NCBI RefSeq assembly: GCF_002288525.1
Contig: NZ_CP023067.1
Location: 310,001-374,000 of the forward strand
Source: Sinorhizobium sojae CCBAU 05684
GTDB lineage: Bacteria; Pseudomonadota; Alphaproteobacteria; Rhizobiales; Rhizobiaceae
Length of the DNA: 64,000 bases
Direction of reading: 5' to 3'
The notes beneath the pieces were generated by a model. The model was given only the letters and a program-made list of their open reading frames with translations, did not search any database and had not been told where the DNA came from. This document shows positions 9,885 through 18,704 of this stretch, one piece after another. The translations under genes were made by a program, and so were the position numbers. Position 1 is the first letter of the stretch. Each line of letters begins with the position of its first letter.

Positions 9885-11576
9885 CTACGATCGATTTTCC
9901 AGCGACCGTGAAACGAGAACGACGGGGATCATGCCGGCAAGGACGATGATCATCGCCGCGACGGAGGCGTCTTCCACTCTTGCACGCGAAGCGTCTTCGT
10001 AGACGAGCGTGGCGAGCGTGTTGAAGTTGAAAGGGCGGAGCATGATGGTGGCCGAGAGCTCCTTCATCGTTTCGATGAAAACGAGAAGGGCGGAGGTCAG
10101 CACCGCCGGGCGCATCATAGGCAAAAGCACGGTGCGAAGCGTCTGAGCGCCCGTCCGGCCGAGCGCGCGGGAGGCCATGTCGAGATGTGGCGAGAGCTTG
10201 TGGAAGCCGGCCTCGAGTGTGCCCTCGGCCATGGTGAGAAAGCGGACGGTGCAGGCATAGATGATCGCGAAGCCGGTTCCGCTCATGATGAGGCCGGTGG
10301 AAAAGCCGAAAAGCTCGCGCATCCGGGCATCGATGGCGTTGTCGACTGCGGCGAGCGGGAAGAGTACGCCGATGGCAAGCACCGTTCCCGGTACCCCATA
10401 GCCGAAGGAGGCAAGGCGGCCCGCGACGTCCGTGATGGGCGAGCGCCCGGTGCGGGCGGCGTAGGCGAGCACGAAACCGAGAAGCACCGTCGCGAGCGCC
10501 GTCAGGCCGGAAACGAGGACGCTGTGCAGGAAGGCGTCCAGGAGCCGTGGCGCGAGGAACTGGTCTAGACGCTTCAGGGCAAAGTTGCCGAGGACGAGGA
10601 AGGGAACCGCGAAGCCCGAGAGCACGGGAAGAAGACAGGCGAGCGTCGCCGCCCATTTCTTCCAGCCGGAAAGCTTGACCCGCACCACGTCGTGAACGGC
10701 TGCCGTCGTCTTGTGACTCGAGAAGCGCTGCCTACGCCGCGCCGCGCGCTCGATCATCATCAGCCCGATGACGAAGACGAGCATGATGCAGGCGATCTGC
10801 GCCGCGCCGGCGAGGCTGCCGCGATTGAGCCAGGTGTCATATATGGAGAAGGTGAGGGTCTGTACGCCGAGGAATTCGACCGCGCCGATGTCGTTCAGCG
10901 TTTCCATGGCGACCAGGGTGAGGCCGATCATGATCGCCGGCCGGGCCATGGGAACCTGCACGCGCAGGAAGACCCTCACGGGGCCCGCGCCGAGCGTGCG
11001 CGCGACATCCGCAGCCGCGCGACCCTGCATCAGGAACATGGAGCGGCAGGCGAGATAGATATAGGGATAAAGGACCGAACTCATCACCAGCACGGCGCCG
11101 CCGAGCGAGCGAACGTCAGGGAACCAGTAGTCCCGGCTCGTCTGGAACCCGAAGATCGCCCGCACCAACCCCTGCACCGGACCGGTGAAGGTCAGGAATT
11201 CACCGAAGGCGTAAGCCGCGAGATAGGCCGGTATTGCGAGCGGCAGCACGAGTGCGGCGGAGAGCATGCGGCGCATCGGGAATTCGCAGGTTGCCACCAG
11301 CCACGCCGTCAGGATGCCGGTGATCGCCGTGAAGGCGCCGGTCAGCGCGACAAGCAGGAGCGTTCGCATGACGGCACGCGGGACGACATTCTCGACCAGG
11401 TGCGGCCAATCCGCATTGCCGCCGGATACGGCAAGCCATGCGATAGCGAGGATCGGCATCAGCACGATCGCGGAGGCGAGCCCCGCCCAGGTGGCGAGCA
11501 TCCGATGGGTAAGGCCAGTGGCCGATCTGAGATGCCGTCGTCTGAGGCGTTTGGCGATGAGGTGCAATCGATCCAT
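9885..11576 (-). CDS. fbpB: Fe3+-type ABC transporter permease, fused two-domain
   Basis: 563 residues with about twelve hydrophobic spans in two homologous halves (about 1-290 and 300-563). Each half has an EAA loop: AADVARTLGAGPVRVFLRVQVP in the first and DMASRALGRTGAQTLRTVLLP in the second. This tandem layout is typical of FbpB/SfuB/ThiP-like permeases. The neighbouring iron context (fbpA and rirA about 10 kb away) supports ferric iron uptake. Neither a binding protein nor an ATPase gene is adjacent. Transcription is monocistronic as far as can be seen. The gene symbol is a family-level assignment. Confidence 0.8.
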   Translation of the reverse strand: MDRLHLIAKRLRRRHLRSATGLTHRMLATWAGLASAIVLMPILAIAWLAVSGGNADWPHLVENVVPRAVMRTLLLVALTGAFTAITGILTAWLVATCEFPMRRMLSAALVLPLAIPAYLAAYAFGEFLTFTGPVQGLVRAIFGFQTSRDYWFPDVRSLGGAVLVMSSVLYPYIYLACRSMFLMQGRAAADVARTLGAGPVRVFLRVQVPMARPAIMIGLTLVAMETLNDIGAVEFLGVQTLTFSIYDTWLNRGSLAGAAQIACIMLVFVIGLMMIERAARRRQRFSSHKTTAAVHDVVRVKLSGWKKWAATLACLLPVLSGFAVPFLVLGNFALKRLDQFLAPRLLDAFLHSVLVSGLTALATVLLGFVLAYAARTGRSPITDVAGRLASFGYGVPGTVLAIGVLFPLAAVDNAIDARMRELFGFSTGLIMSGTGFAIIYACTVRFLTMAEGTLEAGFHKLSPHLDMASRALGRTGAQTLRTVLLPMMRPAVLTSALLVFIETMKELSATIMLRPFNFNTLATLVYEDASRARVEDASVAAMIIVLAGMIPVVLVSRSLENRS

Positions 11577-11642
11577 TCCGAGGCGATATTGCCCGCAGGC
11601 GCCGGAAACTAGTTCCTGCGGGTCAAGATTTTCCTACAGCAT

Positions 11643-11745
11643 TAGCGCATCGATCCGAAAATCGGAACCGATTTTCGAAAACGCGATGCGCAATTCAAAG
11701 AGTTTGCACGCCGCCTATGAGCGTCTAAAAAGACGCGCGGCGCAA
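11643..11745. repeat. RIME-type palindromic intergenic repeat, copy B
   Basis: About 103 bp between the permease start and the cbrA stop. It shows the TAGCGCATCG...CGATGCGC palindrome around AAAATCGG, followed by the AGCGTCT-AAAA-AGACGC hairpin. It has the same orientation as copy A and lies at the 3' end of cbrA, where it may also fold at the transcript end. Confidence 0.85.
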
Positions 11746-11763
11746 CCACCCATAGAAGGCTTC

Positions 11764-14700
11764 TCAGTTCGCCAGGACGCGTTGCGACGGGAAGGAAATT
11801 TCGACCAGCGTACCCTCGTTCGGGGCGGAATTGATTGAGAAATGGGCGCGGTTGGCCTCGGCCATCGCCTTGGTCAGCGGCAGGCCGAGACCCGTGCCGT
11901 CGCCGCGCTTGCGCCCGCCTGTCGTCACCTGCCTGAACGGCTTCATCGCCTGGTCAAGCTCGTTCCGCGTCATGCCGCTGCCGGTGTCGCGGATCCGCAG
12001 GATGACGCTGCCGTTGGCTTCGTAGGAGGTCGACACGACGATCTGTCCGCCGGATGGGGTGAAGCGGATGGCGTTCGCCAGTATGTTAAGCGCGATCTGT
12101 TTGATCGACCGGCCATCGGCGACGACCTCCGGTACGGAAGCCGAGAGTGAGGTGCGGATGATCACGCGCTGGCTGTTTGCCTGCGGTTGAACCAGCGAAA
12201 CCGCCTCGGACACCGCCTCGTTGAGGTCCACGGCGCTGAAATCGAGCTCCATTTCGCCCGCTTCGATCTTCGAGATATCGAGGAGGTCGTTGACGATGTC
12301 GAGCACATGGCGTCCCGAGCGGCCGATATCGCCGGCGTATTCGATGTAGCGCGGATGACCGATCGGGCCGAAATGCTCGCTCGCCATCATGTCGGAAAAG
12401 CCGATGATGGCGTTGAGCGGCGTGCGGATCTCGTGGCTGACTCGTGCCAGGAACTCCGTCTTGTGGGCGTTCGCCGTCTCCGCCGCCCGCTTGGCACTGC
12501 GCAATTCATCCTCGGTGCGTTTCCATTGGGTGATGTCGCGGATGACGGCGCAATAGCCGTTGGAGGAGGAGAGGCGGCCGATCGTCATGAATAGCGGGAT
12601 GAAGCCGCCGCCGGCTTCGCGCCCGATCACCTCGCGGCCATCATTGAGAACGCTCGCGACGCCGTGGCCGGAAAGGCCCTGAAGATAGTCGATCACCGCC
12701 TTCTGGCTTTCATGGGCGAAAAGAGCGGCAAAGGGTTTGCCGCGCATCGCATCCTCGTCATAGTTGAAGAGCGCGCTCGCCGAACCGTTCATCGTGCGGA
12801 TGTCACCATCCTGGCCCAAGATCACGACACCATCGGTGGCGGTCTCCAGGATGGAGCGAAGCTCGTCGATTTCGGTCCGCAGCTCTGCTTCCGTTTCCGC
12901 GAACCTGTCGCCGTCCTGCGGTTCGCTCCCGTCTGGACGCGTTGGTGTCGGACTGACGGCGAGCATGAGCGCGCTTCGTCCTTCCCAGCGGATCGAATGC
13001 AGATGGGCGTTGACAGGTGTGAATTCTCCGCTTTCGCGGACGAGCGTCATCGTGCCGTCCGGATCGGACGCCCGGGCCTCTTCGCCAGTGGCAAAGAGCG
13101 CCGCAAGACCCCCCTCGTGTGCGAAGGCCTCGAGATCCGCATAGCCGGTGAGCCGCAGGAATTCCGGATTGGCGTGCAGCAGATCGTCGCCGTGGTGGAC
13201 CAGAAGCGCGACAGGCAGGCTGTCGAGGATCTCGCTGCTCATGGCAACGCCCGTGCGCGCCGGACCGGCTTCGTCGCCGGCTGGCGCGGGAGGCTCTTGG
13301 TCGGCGGTCTCCAGCCTGCTTTCGATTGAGAGCGGGGCGGGTGGCGCCTCTTCAGCGGGTGGCGCTTCCGCCGGCGGCCGCGTTTCGTCTGCGCCCGCGG
13401 GTTCGGCTGCCGGCGGCGCGCCGAAATGGGCGCCAAGCTGGCGCGCGATCTCACGGAAGGCGGCCTGTTCGCCGCGGGTGAGGGTCCCCGATCCCGTCGG
13501 CCGGCGCACGTCGAGATCGATGATCTTGTCCGACGATGGTCGTTCCGGCGCATCGACGACGCGAAGCGCGGGCCGCTCGCCGGCAAAGCCGTGCTCCGCC
13601 GCGGCCGCTTGCTGTTTGGAGCTCGTTTCGGGTTCGTCATCCGGCGCGGCGCCGATCGTGGGCTCTGCCACGGTTTTGGTCTCCGGCTCCGGAACGGCGA
13701 GTGGCTCCGGTTGCTCGTCAACGCCCTCTGAGGGGATGTTCTCCTGGTGCGGCATCGCTCCGAGCGAAAGGCCGCTCGCCTTCTCATCCGGCACCGCATC
13801 GGCTATCCGTACGATGCCGAAGCCGCGGAAACCGTCGAATTCACGTGTCCGGGAATAGGTGGGAAGGGCGGCGAGATCGACGGGCACCTTGAGATTCGTC
13901 CCCTCGACCGGCCAGAGGATCGTCTTGCCCGACCAGGTGTCGCGGCGATGCAGGAGCTCGTTGATCTTGTTGTCGGGATCAAGGTCGTAGCGGGCGGCAA
14001 GCTCGTCGAAGGTCAGGCCGACGACGTCGGCAGCGCTCGGCCCGACGGCGGAGGCGAATTCCTCGGATATCTCGCTGAACCGCCCTTCCGCGTCGATCTT
14101 CCAGACGAAGCGGACGGCACGCCCTCCCGGGTTGAAGTTGAAATCAGCCACGGGCGCTGCGCCTTCGCTTTCGTCCGTTACCGCCTCATCCGGCTTCTCC
14201 GGCGCTGGAACTTGCTCGCTCGACGCCTGCAGGTTCGCTTCGTCCAAAGCCTCTGGGAGCACTTCTCCTGGCGCTTGGGCGAAGGGATCGTCTCCGGTGT
14301 CGTCGCTGGTTTCACGCGCCACCGGGGCGGGAGGCTCCATGTCCGAATCCGGCACCTCCGTCACTTGAGCCGGGCGATCCGGCAAGGCCGGTTGCGCCTC
14401 GGCGGCCGCTTGCTCCGTCGCCGGCTGGGCCGTGCTCTCAGCCGCTACGGCGGTCGCTTCCTCGAGAATGGCTTCCACGGCGAAGAGGAGATGGAGAGCC
14501 GGATAGTCGGAAATCTTGCCGATGGCGGCCGGCAATTGCCCCTTGTCGGTTGCGACCGGACGCTTGATCAGCCTGTCCTTGTCGCGCGCGACCGCGGTCA
14601 CGAGTGTTCGCCGGACCGGCGCCGGCAGCCCCAATCGCTCGAAACCGGGCGACTGGGCAATGATGTCCCCCTCGTCGTCGAGCACGGCCATGTGCGTGTC

Positions 14701-15129
14701 CGGGCCGTCGAGGCCGGAGATCATCGCGGCGGCGCGTTCGCCGGTCGAGAGCGCTTTGCCGTTGTGCGGCGTCGTGAAGAGGACGGCCTCTTCGTCCGGC
14801 CGGATGCGGATCAGTTCCACTGTCGCGTTGAGCGGAAGCCTGCGGAAGCCTGAGGATATCCGGATGAGGAGCTGCCGGCGGTCGCCGACGGCGGAAAGCT
14901 GTGCTGCGGCGGCGTGCAACTGGCGGAGCGAAAGATCGGATAAGTCGAGCGCGCTGTCGATGAAGTCGTAGACGGAGGCCATGCCGAACAGCTTGGCGCC
15001 CTGGTCGTTGGCCCACAGCGCCCGCGCAAGATCCTTGGAGAACAGGACGGACGCATCCCCGCGGGCAAAATGCTCCCGCACCCGTGCATGCACGGCAATA
15101 TCGATGAAGGGGTACTGTCTCGCGGGCAT
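11764..15129 (-). CDS. cbrA: PAS-domain sensor histidine kinase CbrA
   Basis: 1121 residues, apparently soluble. A sensor-like N-terminal region is followed by a long Pro/Ala/Glu-rich linker (about 225-330 and again 450-620). Two PAS domains come next (about 630-690 and 755-820). A HisKA domain has the phospho-acceptor His at about 899 in VSHEIRTPLN. The HATPase domain has an N-box (NILANAIRF), DTGSGM and GTGLGL. It resembles the DivJ/PleC-type kinases of the DivK-CtrA cell-cycle pathway. In S. meliloti, CbrA controls DivK phosphorylation, CtrA levels and symbiosis (established knowledge), and its gene sits beside the same phasin gene as here. The symbol rests on domains plus synteny. Confidence 0.8.
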   Translation of the reverse strand: MPARQYPFIDIAVHARVREHFARGDASVLFSKDLARALWANDQGAKLFGMASVYDFIDSALDLSDLSLRQLHAAAAQLSAVGDRRQLLIRISSGFRRLPLNATVELIRIRPDEEAVLFTTPHNGKALSTGERAAAMISGLDGPDTHMAVLDDEGDIIAQSPGFERLGLPAPVRRTLVTAVARDKDRLIKRPVATDKGQLPAAIGKISDYPALHLLFAVEAILEEATAVAAESTAQPATEQAAAEAQPALPDRPAQVTEVPDSDMEPPAPVARETSDDTGDDPFAQAPGEVLPEALDEANLQASSEQVPAPEKPDEAVTDESEGAAPVADFNFNPGGRAVRFVWKIDAEGRFSEISEEFASAVGPSAADVVGLTFDELAARYDLDPDNKINELLHRRDTWSGKTILWPVEGTNLKVPVDLAALPTYSRTREFDGFRGFGIVRIADAVPDEKASGLSLGAMPHQENIPSEGVDEQPEPLAVPEPETKTVAEPTIGAAPDDEPETSSKQQAAAAEHGFAGERPALRVVDAPERPSSDKIIDLDVRRPTGSGTLTRGEQAAFREIARQLGAHFGAPPAAEPAGADETRPPAEAPPAEEAPPAPLSIESRLETADQEPPAPAGDEAGPARTGVAMSSEILDSLPVALLVHHGDDLLHANPEFLRLTGYADLEAFAHEGGLAALFATGEEARASDPDGTMTLVRESGEFTPVNAHLHSIRWEGRSALMLAVSPTPTRPDGSEPQDGDRFAETEAELRTEIDELRSILETATDGVVILGQDGDIRTMNGSASALFNYDEDAMRGKPFAALFAHESQKAVIDYLQGLSGHGVASVLNDGREVIGREAGGGFIPLFMTIGRLSSSNGYCAVIRDITQWKRTEDELRSAKRAAETANAHKTEFLARVSHEIRTPLNAIIGFSDMMASEHFGPIGHPRYIEYAGDIGRSGRHVLDIVNDLLDISKIEAGEMELDFSAVDLNEAVSEAVSLVQPQANSQRVIIRTSLSASVPEVVADGRSIKQIALNILANAIRFTPSGGQIVVSTSYEANGSVILRIRDTGSGMTRNELDQAMKPFRQVTTGGRKRGDGTGLGLPLTKAMAEANRAHFSINSAPNEGTLVEISFPSQRVLAN

Positions 15130-15159
15130 TGGCAGGCCTATTAAGGGGTCGCGTGCACG

Positions 15160-15174
15160 TTAACACTCTATTAA
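15160..15174. promoter_or_regulatory. CtrA-type box upstream of cbrA
   Basis: TTAA-N7-TTAA (TTAACACTCTATTAA) lies 31 nt before the cbrA start. This is the classical full CtrA recognition pattern in alphaproteobacteria. Because CbrA acts on the DivK-CtrA pathway, the site would make a feedback loop. The match is exact but short, and this DNA is locally AT-rich. Confidence 0.45.
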
Positions 15175-15254
15175 TATCCGGCCACATCGCGAGGGTCCAG
15201 CAGCGCCGCCTGATCCGCAGGTAGTTTCACGGCGCAAGGTTAATACGCGTCATC

Positions 15255-15304
15255 TTGTGCGTCGCACAAAAAATGTTGCAATGCACAATTGATTGGGTTA
15301 TAAG
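15255..15304 (+). promoter_or_regulatory. Phasin promoter with overlapping operator dyads
   Basis: A sigma-70-like promoter is visible: -35 TTGCAA (15276-15281), 17-nt spacer, -10 TATAAG (15299-15304). A perfect inverted repeat TTGTGC-GTC-GCACAA (15255-15269) sits immediately upstream. TGCAATGCA (15277-15285) overlaps the -35. This is the expected arrangement for a repressor such as PhaR/AniA. Confidence 0.6.
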
Positions 15305-15338
15305 ATGTTCAACACCCACACTCCAAGGAGGAAATGCC

Positions 15339-15788
15339 ATGGCCACCGCCAAAAAGACCGAAGACGCCTTTGCGATGTCCTTCGACCCGTCGAAGTTCGC
15401 CGTGAACTTCCGTGAATTTGCCGAAAAGGGCGCCGTCCAGTCCAAAGAGGCCTATGCCAAGATGAAGACTGCTGCTGAAGAGGCAACGAAGACCGTCGAA
15501 GCAACGTTTGAAAACGCTCAGTCGGGTTCTGTCGAACTCGGCCTCAAGGCCATCGACGCGCTGCGCACCAACGCCGAAAACTCGCTTTCGCACATGGAAG
15601 CACTGCTCGGCGTGAGGTCGATCCCGGAACTCGTCGAACTTCAGACGGGCTTCATCCGCAAGCAGGCCGAGCTCGCCGTCGAGCAGGCCAAGACGATGCA
15701 GGAAGCCACCCGCAAGGTTGCGGAGAATGTTGCCAAGCCCAGCAAGGAAGCCGCCGAAAAGGCGATGTCCAGCTTCAAGCGGGTCTGA
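15339..15788 (+). CDS. phaP: Phasin, polyhydroxybutyrate granule-associated protein
   Basis: A 149-residue phasin_2-type protein, predicted mostly amphipathic helix and lacking cysteine. Family features include FDPSKFAVNFREFAEKGAVQSKEAY near the start and the segment SVELGLKAIDALRTNAENS in the middle. It coats polyhydroxybutyrate granules in the cytoplasm. The start was set at the ATG preceded by AAGGAGG at a 7-nt spacing; the in-frame upstream codons are untranslated leader. It is monocistronic, with a clear promoter before it and a terminator after it. In S. meliloti the gene at this position is phaP1. Confidence 0.92.
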   Translation: MATAKKTEDAFAMSFDPSKFAVNFREFAEKGAVQSKEAYAKMKTAAEEATKTVEATFENAQSGSVELGLKAIDALRTNAENSLSHMEALLGVRSIPELVELQTGFIRKQAELAVEQAKTMQEATRKVAENVAKPSKEAAEKAMSSFKRV

Positions 15789-15822
15789 TCGTCACTCCCG
15801 TTGCGATCGGTACCAGTTGCAG

Positions 15823-15852
15823 AGACCGGGTGGCTTGCCATCCGGTCTTTTT
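15823..15852 (+). terminator. Rho-independent terminator of phaP
   Basis: An 11-bp stem (AGACCGGGTGG with its complement, one G-U pair) closes a CTTG loop and is followed by five T. It is 34 nt past the phaP stop. Confidence 0.85.
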
Positions 15853-15875
15853 GCTGGATAATCCGAACTTAAGGC

Positions 15876-15904
15876 TTGCAAATCGGTGTGACTGACCGTA
15901 TGTG
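15876..15904 (+). promoter_or_regulatory. Promoter of tRNA-His
   Basis: -35 TTGCAA (15876-15881), 17-nt spacer, -10 TATGTG (15899-15904). This would start transcription about 27 nt before the tRNA. Confidence 0.5.
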
Positions 15905-15937
15905 AGCCGCCAAGCGACTTGAGGTCGCTGCCCGAGT

Positions 15938-16014
15938 GCGGTTGTAGCTCAGTTGGTTAGAGCGCAGGTTTGTGGCACCTGAGGTCGGTGGTTCGAGACC
16001 ACCCAACCGTACCA
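15938..16014 (+). tRNA. tRNA-His (anticodon GTG)
   Basis: A 77-nt cloverleaf with encoded CCA. The acceptor stem is GCGGTTG/CAACCGT, the anticodon loop is TTGTGGC with GTG, and the T arm is GGTGG-TTCGAGA-CCACC. The first pair is G1:U72, the discriminator is A73, and the base before G1 is T. The normally universal encoded or added G-1 is therefore not genomically present. This matches the known alphaproteobacterial variant of tRNA-His. Confidence 0.97.
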
Positions 16015-16029
16015 TTTTCTCTTCATTTT

Positions 16030-16911
16030 TTACGCGAATATCTGGTGTTCTGCCGTCACCAGTTCCTGCAGGAACGAGACGACCGTGCGCACGCGCACCA
16101 GTTCGCGCGCGCTCTCGTGATAAGTCGTCCAATAGGCGCGGCAGATCGTCGTCCCGGGCAGAAGACGGACGAGTTCGGGATACTGCCGGGCAATGTAATT
16201 GTGCAGGATGCCGATGCCGGCGCTGGAACGGACGGCCTCCGTCTGGCCAGTGGCGCTGGAGATTTCGAAGGAGGCGTCCCAGCTACGCATGATCTCGGCT
16301 GAGAAATTGAGCGAGGGCGTGAAAATCAGATCCTCAACATAGCCGATGCGGCGGTGGTTCTTGAGATCGTCGATCGTCTTGGGCGTGCCGTATCGGCCTA
16401 GATAATCCGCCGACGCATAGAGACCCAGTGTATAATCGGTGAGCTTGGACGAAACGAGACGCCCCTGTTCCGGCCGCTCGATGGTGATGGCGATGTCGGC
16501 CTCGCGCTGCGACAGCGAGAAGGAGCGCGGAACCGGCACGAGCTGCAGCTTGAGTTCCGGATAGCGCGCGGTCAGGCGCCCCAGTCGCGGCGCCAGGAAG
16601 GAAACGCCGAAACCGTCCGGTGCGCCGATGCGCACGGTCCCCGCGATCGCCGTGTCGATCCGCCCGATCTGCGATTGCGCCGCGAGCATTTCGGTTTCCA
16701 TGCGCTCGGCGGCGGCGAGGAAAACCTCGCCCTCGGCGGTTAGTTCGCAGCCACTCGGGCGCCGCACGAGAAGGCGCGTCTTCAGCGCTTCTTCAAGTGC
16801 GGTGACGCGCCGGCTGAGAGTGGCATGATTGATGCCGAGGCGCTTCGAAGCGGCGAGGATCTGACCCGTCCGCGCCACCGCAAGAAACACTCTGACATCG
16901 TCCCAGTCCAT
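16030..16911 (-). CDS. LysR-family regulator divergent from mmsA
   Basis: 293 residues. The N-terminal winged helix-turn-helix (DWDDVRVFLAVARTGQILAASKRLGINHATLSRRV) and LysR effector domain are standard. It is divergently transcribed from the methylmalonate-semialdehyde dehydrogenase gene with a 113-nt shared region. That arrangement usually means it regulates its neighbour and itself. The effector is unknown. The gene ends 15 nt after tRNA-His, on the opposite strand. Confidence 0.88.
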   Translation of the reverse strand: MDWDDVRVFLAVARTGQILAASKRLGINHATLSRRVTALEEALKTRLLVRRPSGCELTAEGEVFLAAAERMETEMLAAQSQIGRIDTAIAGTVRIGAPDGFGVSFLAPRLGRLTARYPELKLQLVPVPRSFSLSQREADIAITIERPEQGRLVSSKLTDYTLGLYASADYLGRYGTPKTIDDLKNHRRIGYVEDLIFTPSLNFSAEIMRSWDASFEISSATGQTEAVRSSAGIGILHNYIARQYPELVRLLPGTTICRAYWTTYHESARELVRVRTVVSFLQELVTAEHQIFA

Positions 16912-16947
16912 GCTGTCGCTCCATGCGCTTTAATTTTTGCACAACGG

Positions 16948-16963
16948 TTCCTGAAATTCGGAA
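16948..16963. promoter_or_regulatory. Imperfect dyad in the lysR-mmsA divergent region
   Basis: TTCC-N8-GGAA, with further A:T pairing inside, lies between the two divergent starts. Its size and T-N11-A character fit a LysR-type binding site. This is pattern-based only. Confidence 0.3.
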
Positions 16964-17024
16964 ATTGAATTGTTGAAATCGTAGTGCCATCATGCGCTAC
17001 AGATCAAGACCAGGAGGAAGCCCC

Positions 17025-18521
17025 ATGTACGAAATCGGACATTTCATCGACGGCAAGCGCGTCGCCGGTACAAGCGGCCGCGTAAGCAACATCTTCAATC
17101 CGGCAACGGGCGAAGTTCAGGGCGCCGTGGCGCTCGCGAGCGATGCGGAGCTTGCTGCAGCCGTGGAAAGCGCCAAGGCGGCGCAGCCGAAGTGGGCGGC
17201 CACCAACCCGCAGCGTCGCGCGCGCGTCTTCATCAAGTTCGTCCAGCTCCTGAACGAGCATATGAACGAGCTGGCCGAGCTGCTCTCCCGCGAGCACGGC
17301 AAGACCATCGAGGACGCGAAGGGCGATGTCGTGCGCGGCCTCGAGGTCTGCGAATTCATCATCGGCATCCCGCATCTGCAGAAGAGCGAATTCACCGAAG
17401 GTGCGGGTCCCGGCATCGACATGTATTCGATCCGCCAGCCGGTCGGTATCGGCGCCGGCATCACCCCGTTCAACTTTCCGGCGATGATCCCGATGTGGAT
17501 GTTCGCCCCGGCGATCGCCTGCGGCAATGCCTTCATCCTGAAGCCCTCCGAGCGTGATCCGTCTGTGCCGATCCGCCTCGCCGAACTGATGATCGAAGCC
17601 GGCCTGCCGGCGGGTGTGCTCAACGTCGTCAATGGCGACAAGGGCGCGGTCGATGCGATTCTGACGCATCCGGATATCGGCGCCGTCTCCTTCGTCGGCT
17701 CGACGCCGATTGCCCGCTATGTCTACGGTACCGCCGCGATGAACGGTAAGCGCGCGCAGTGCTTCGGCGGCGCCAAGAACCACATGATCATCATGCCCGA
17801 TGCCGATCTCGACCAGGCCGCCAATGCGCTGATCGGCGCCGGCTACGGTTCCGCCGGCGAGCGCTGCATGGCGATCTCGGTTGCCGTCCCCGTCGGTGAG
17901 GAGACCGCGAACCGCCTCATCGACAAGCTGGTGCCGATGGTCGAAAGCCTGCGGATCGGCCCCTATACGGATGAAAAGGCCGATATGGGCCCGGTCGTCA
18001 CCAAGGAGGCAGATGCGCGCATCCGGAGCCTGATCGAGAGCGGTATCGAGCAGGGTGCGGAGCTCGTCGTCGACGGCCGCGACTTCAAGCTGCAAGGCTA
18101 TGAGAACGGCCATTTCATCGGCGGCTGCCTGTTCGACCATGTCACGCCGGACATGGACATCTACAAGACGGAGATCTTCGGCCCCGTTCTCTCGGTCGTA
18201 CGCGCCAAGAACTACGAGGAAGCGCTGTCTCTGCCGATGAAGCACGAATATGGCAATGGTGTCGCGATCTACACCCGCGATGGTGACGCGGCCCGCGACT
18301 TCGCCTCGCGCATCAACATCGGCATGGTCGGGGTCAACGTTCCGATCCCGGTGCCGCTCGCTTACCACTCCTTCGGCGGCTGGAAATCCTCGTCCTTCGG
18401 CGATCTCAACCAGCACGGCCCGGACTCCATCAAGTTCTGGACCCGCACGAAGACCATCACCTCGCGTTGGCCTTCGGGCATCAAGGACGGCGCCGAGTTC
18501 TCGATGCCGACCATGCGGTAA
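17025..18521 (+). CDS. mmsA: Methylmalonate-semialdehyde dehydrogenase (CoA-acylating)
   Basis: A 498-residue aldehyde dehydrogenase of the MmsA/IolA group. It converts methylmalonate semialdehyde (valine catabolism) or malonate semialdehyde (inositol catabolism) to propionyl- or acetyl-CoA with NAD and CoA. The catalytic Cys is about residue 281 in GSAGERCMAISVA. The group-specific FGGAKNHMIIMPDAD precedes it. GITPFNFPAMIPMWMFAPAIACGN is the cofactor-binding stretch. The start was placed at the ATG with AGGAGGA 8 nt upstream. It stands alone, divergent from a LysR gene, with its own terminator. The symbol iolA is an equally valid name. Confidence 0.93.
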   Translation: MYEIGHFIDGKRVAGTSGRVSNIFNPATGEVQGAVALASDAELAAAVESAKAAQPKWAATNPQRRARVFIKFVQLLNEHMNELAELLSREHGKTIEDAKGDVVRGLEVCEFIIGIPHLQKSEFTEGAGPGIDMYSIRQPVGIGAGITPFNFPAMIPMWMFAPAIACGNAFILKPSERDPSVPIRLAELMIEAGLPAGVLNVVNGDKGAVDAILTHPDIGAVSFVGSTPIARYVYGTAAMNGKRAQCFGGAKNHMIIMPDADLDQAANALIGAGYGSAGERCMAISVAVPVGEETANRLIDKLVPMVESLRIGPYTDEKADMGPVVTKEADARIRSLIESGIEQGAELVVDGRDFKLQGYENGHFIGGCLFDHVTPDMDIYKTEIFGPVLSVVRAKNYEEALSLPMKHEYGNGVAIYTRDGDAARDFASRINIGMVGVNVPIPVPLAYHSFGGWKSSSFGDLNQHGPDSIKFWTRTKTITSRWPSGIKDGAEFSMPTMR

Positions 18522-18545
18522 CCGATAAAATCTCCTCCCTCTGCT

Positions 18546-18571
18546 GAGCCTCCTTCGGGAGGCTCTTTTTT
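18546..18571 (+). terminator. Rho-independent terminator of mmsA
   Basis: GAGCCTCC-TTCG-GGAGGCTC, a perfect 8-bp stem with a UUCG tetraloop, is followed by six T. It is 24 nt past the mmsA stop. Confidence 0.92.
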
Positions 18572-18704
18572 GTTGCATTGCGCGCGATTATACAACTAAC
18601 GTCGGGCAAACCGGGCGATCATGTGCCGGTTCGCGCCTGGTCGCTGTTGCTCGGCCGGGGGGGCGGGTGCTCGCTGAGACCCGGGTTAGATGAGGGGGTA
18701 CGTC

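Noticed and set aside
17004..18578. 524-codon antisense frame opposite mmsA
   Set aside because: Shadow of a strongly supported aldehyde dehydrogenase; no ribosome site and unprotein-like composition.
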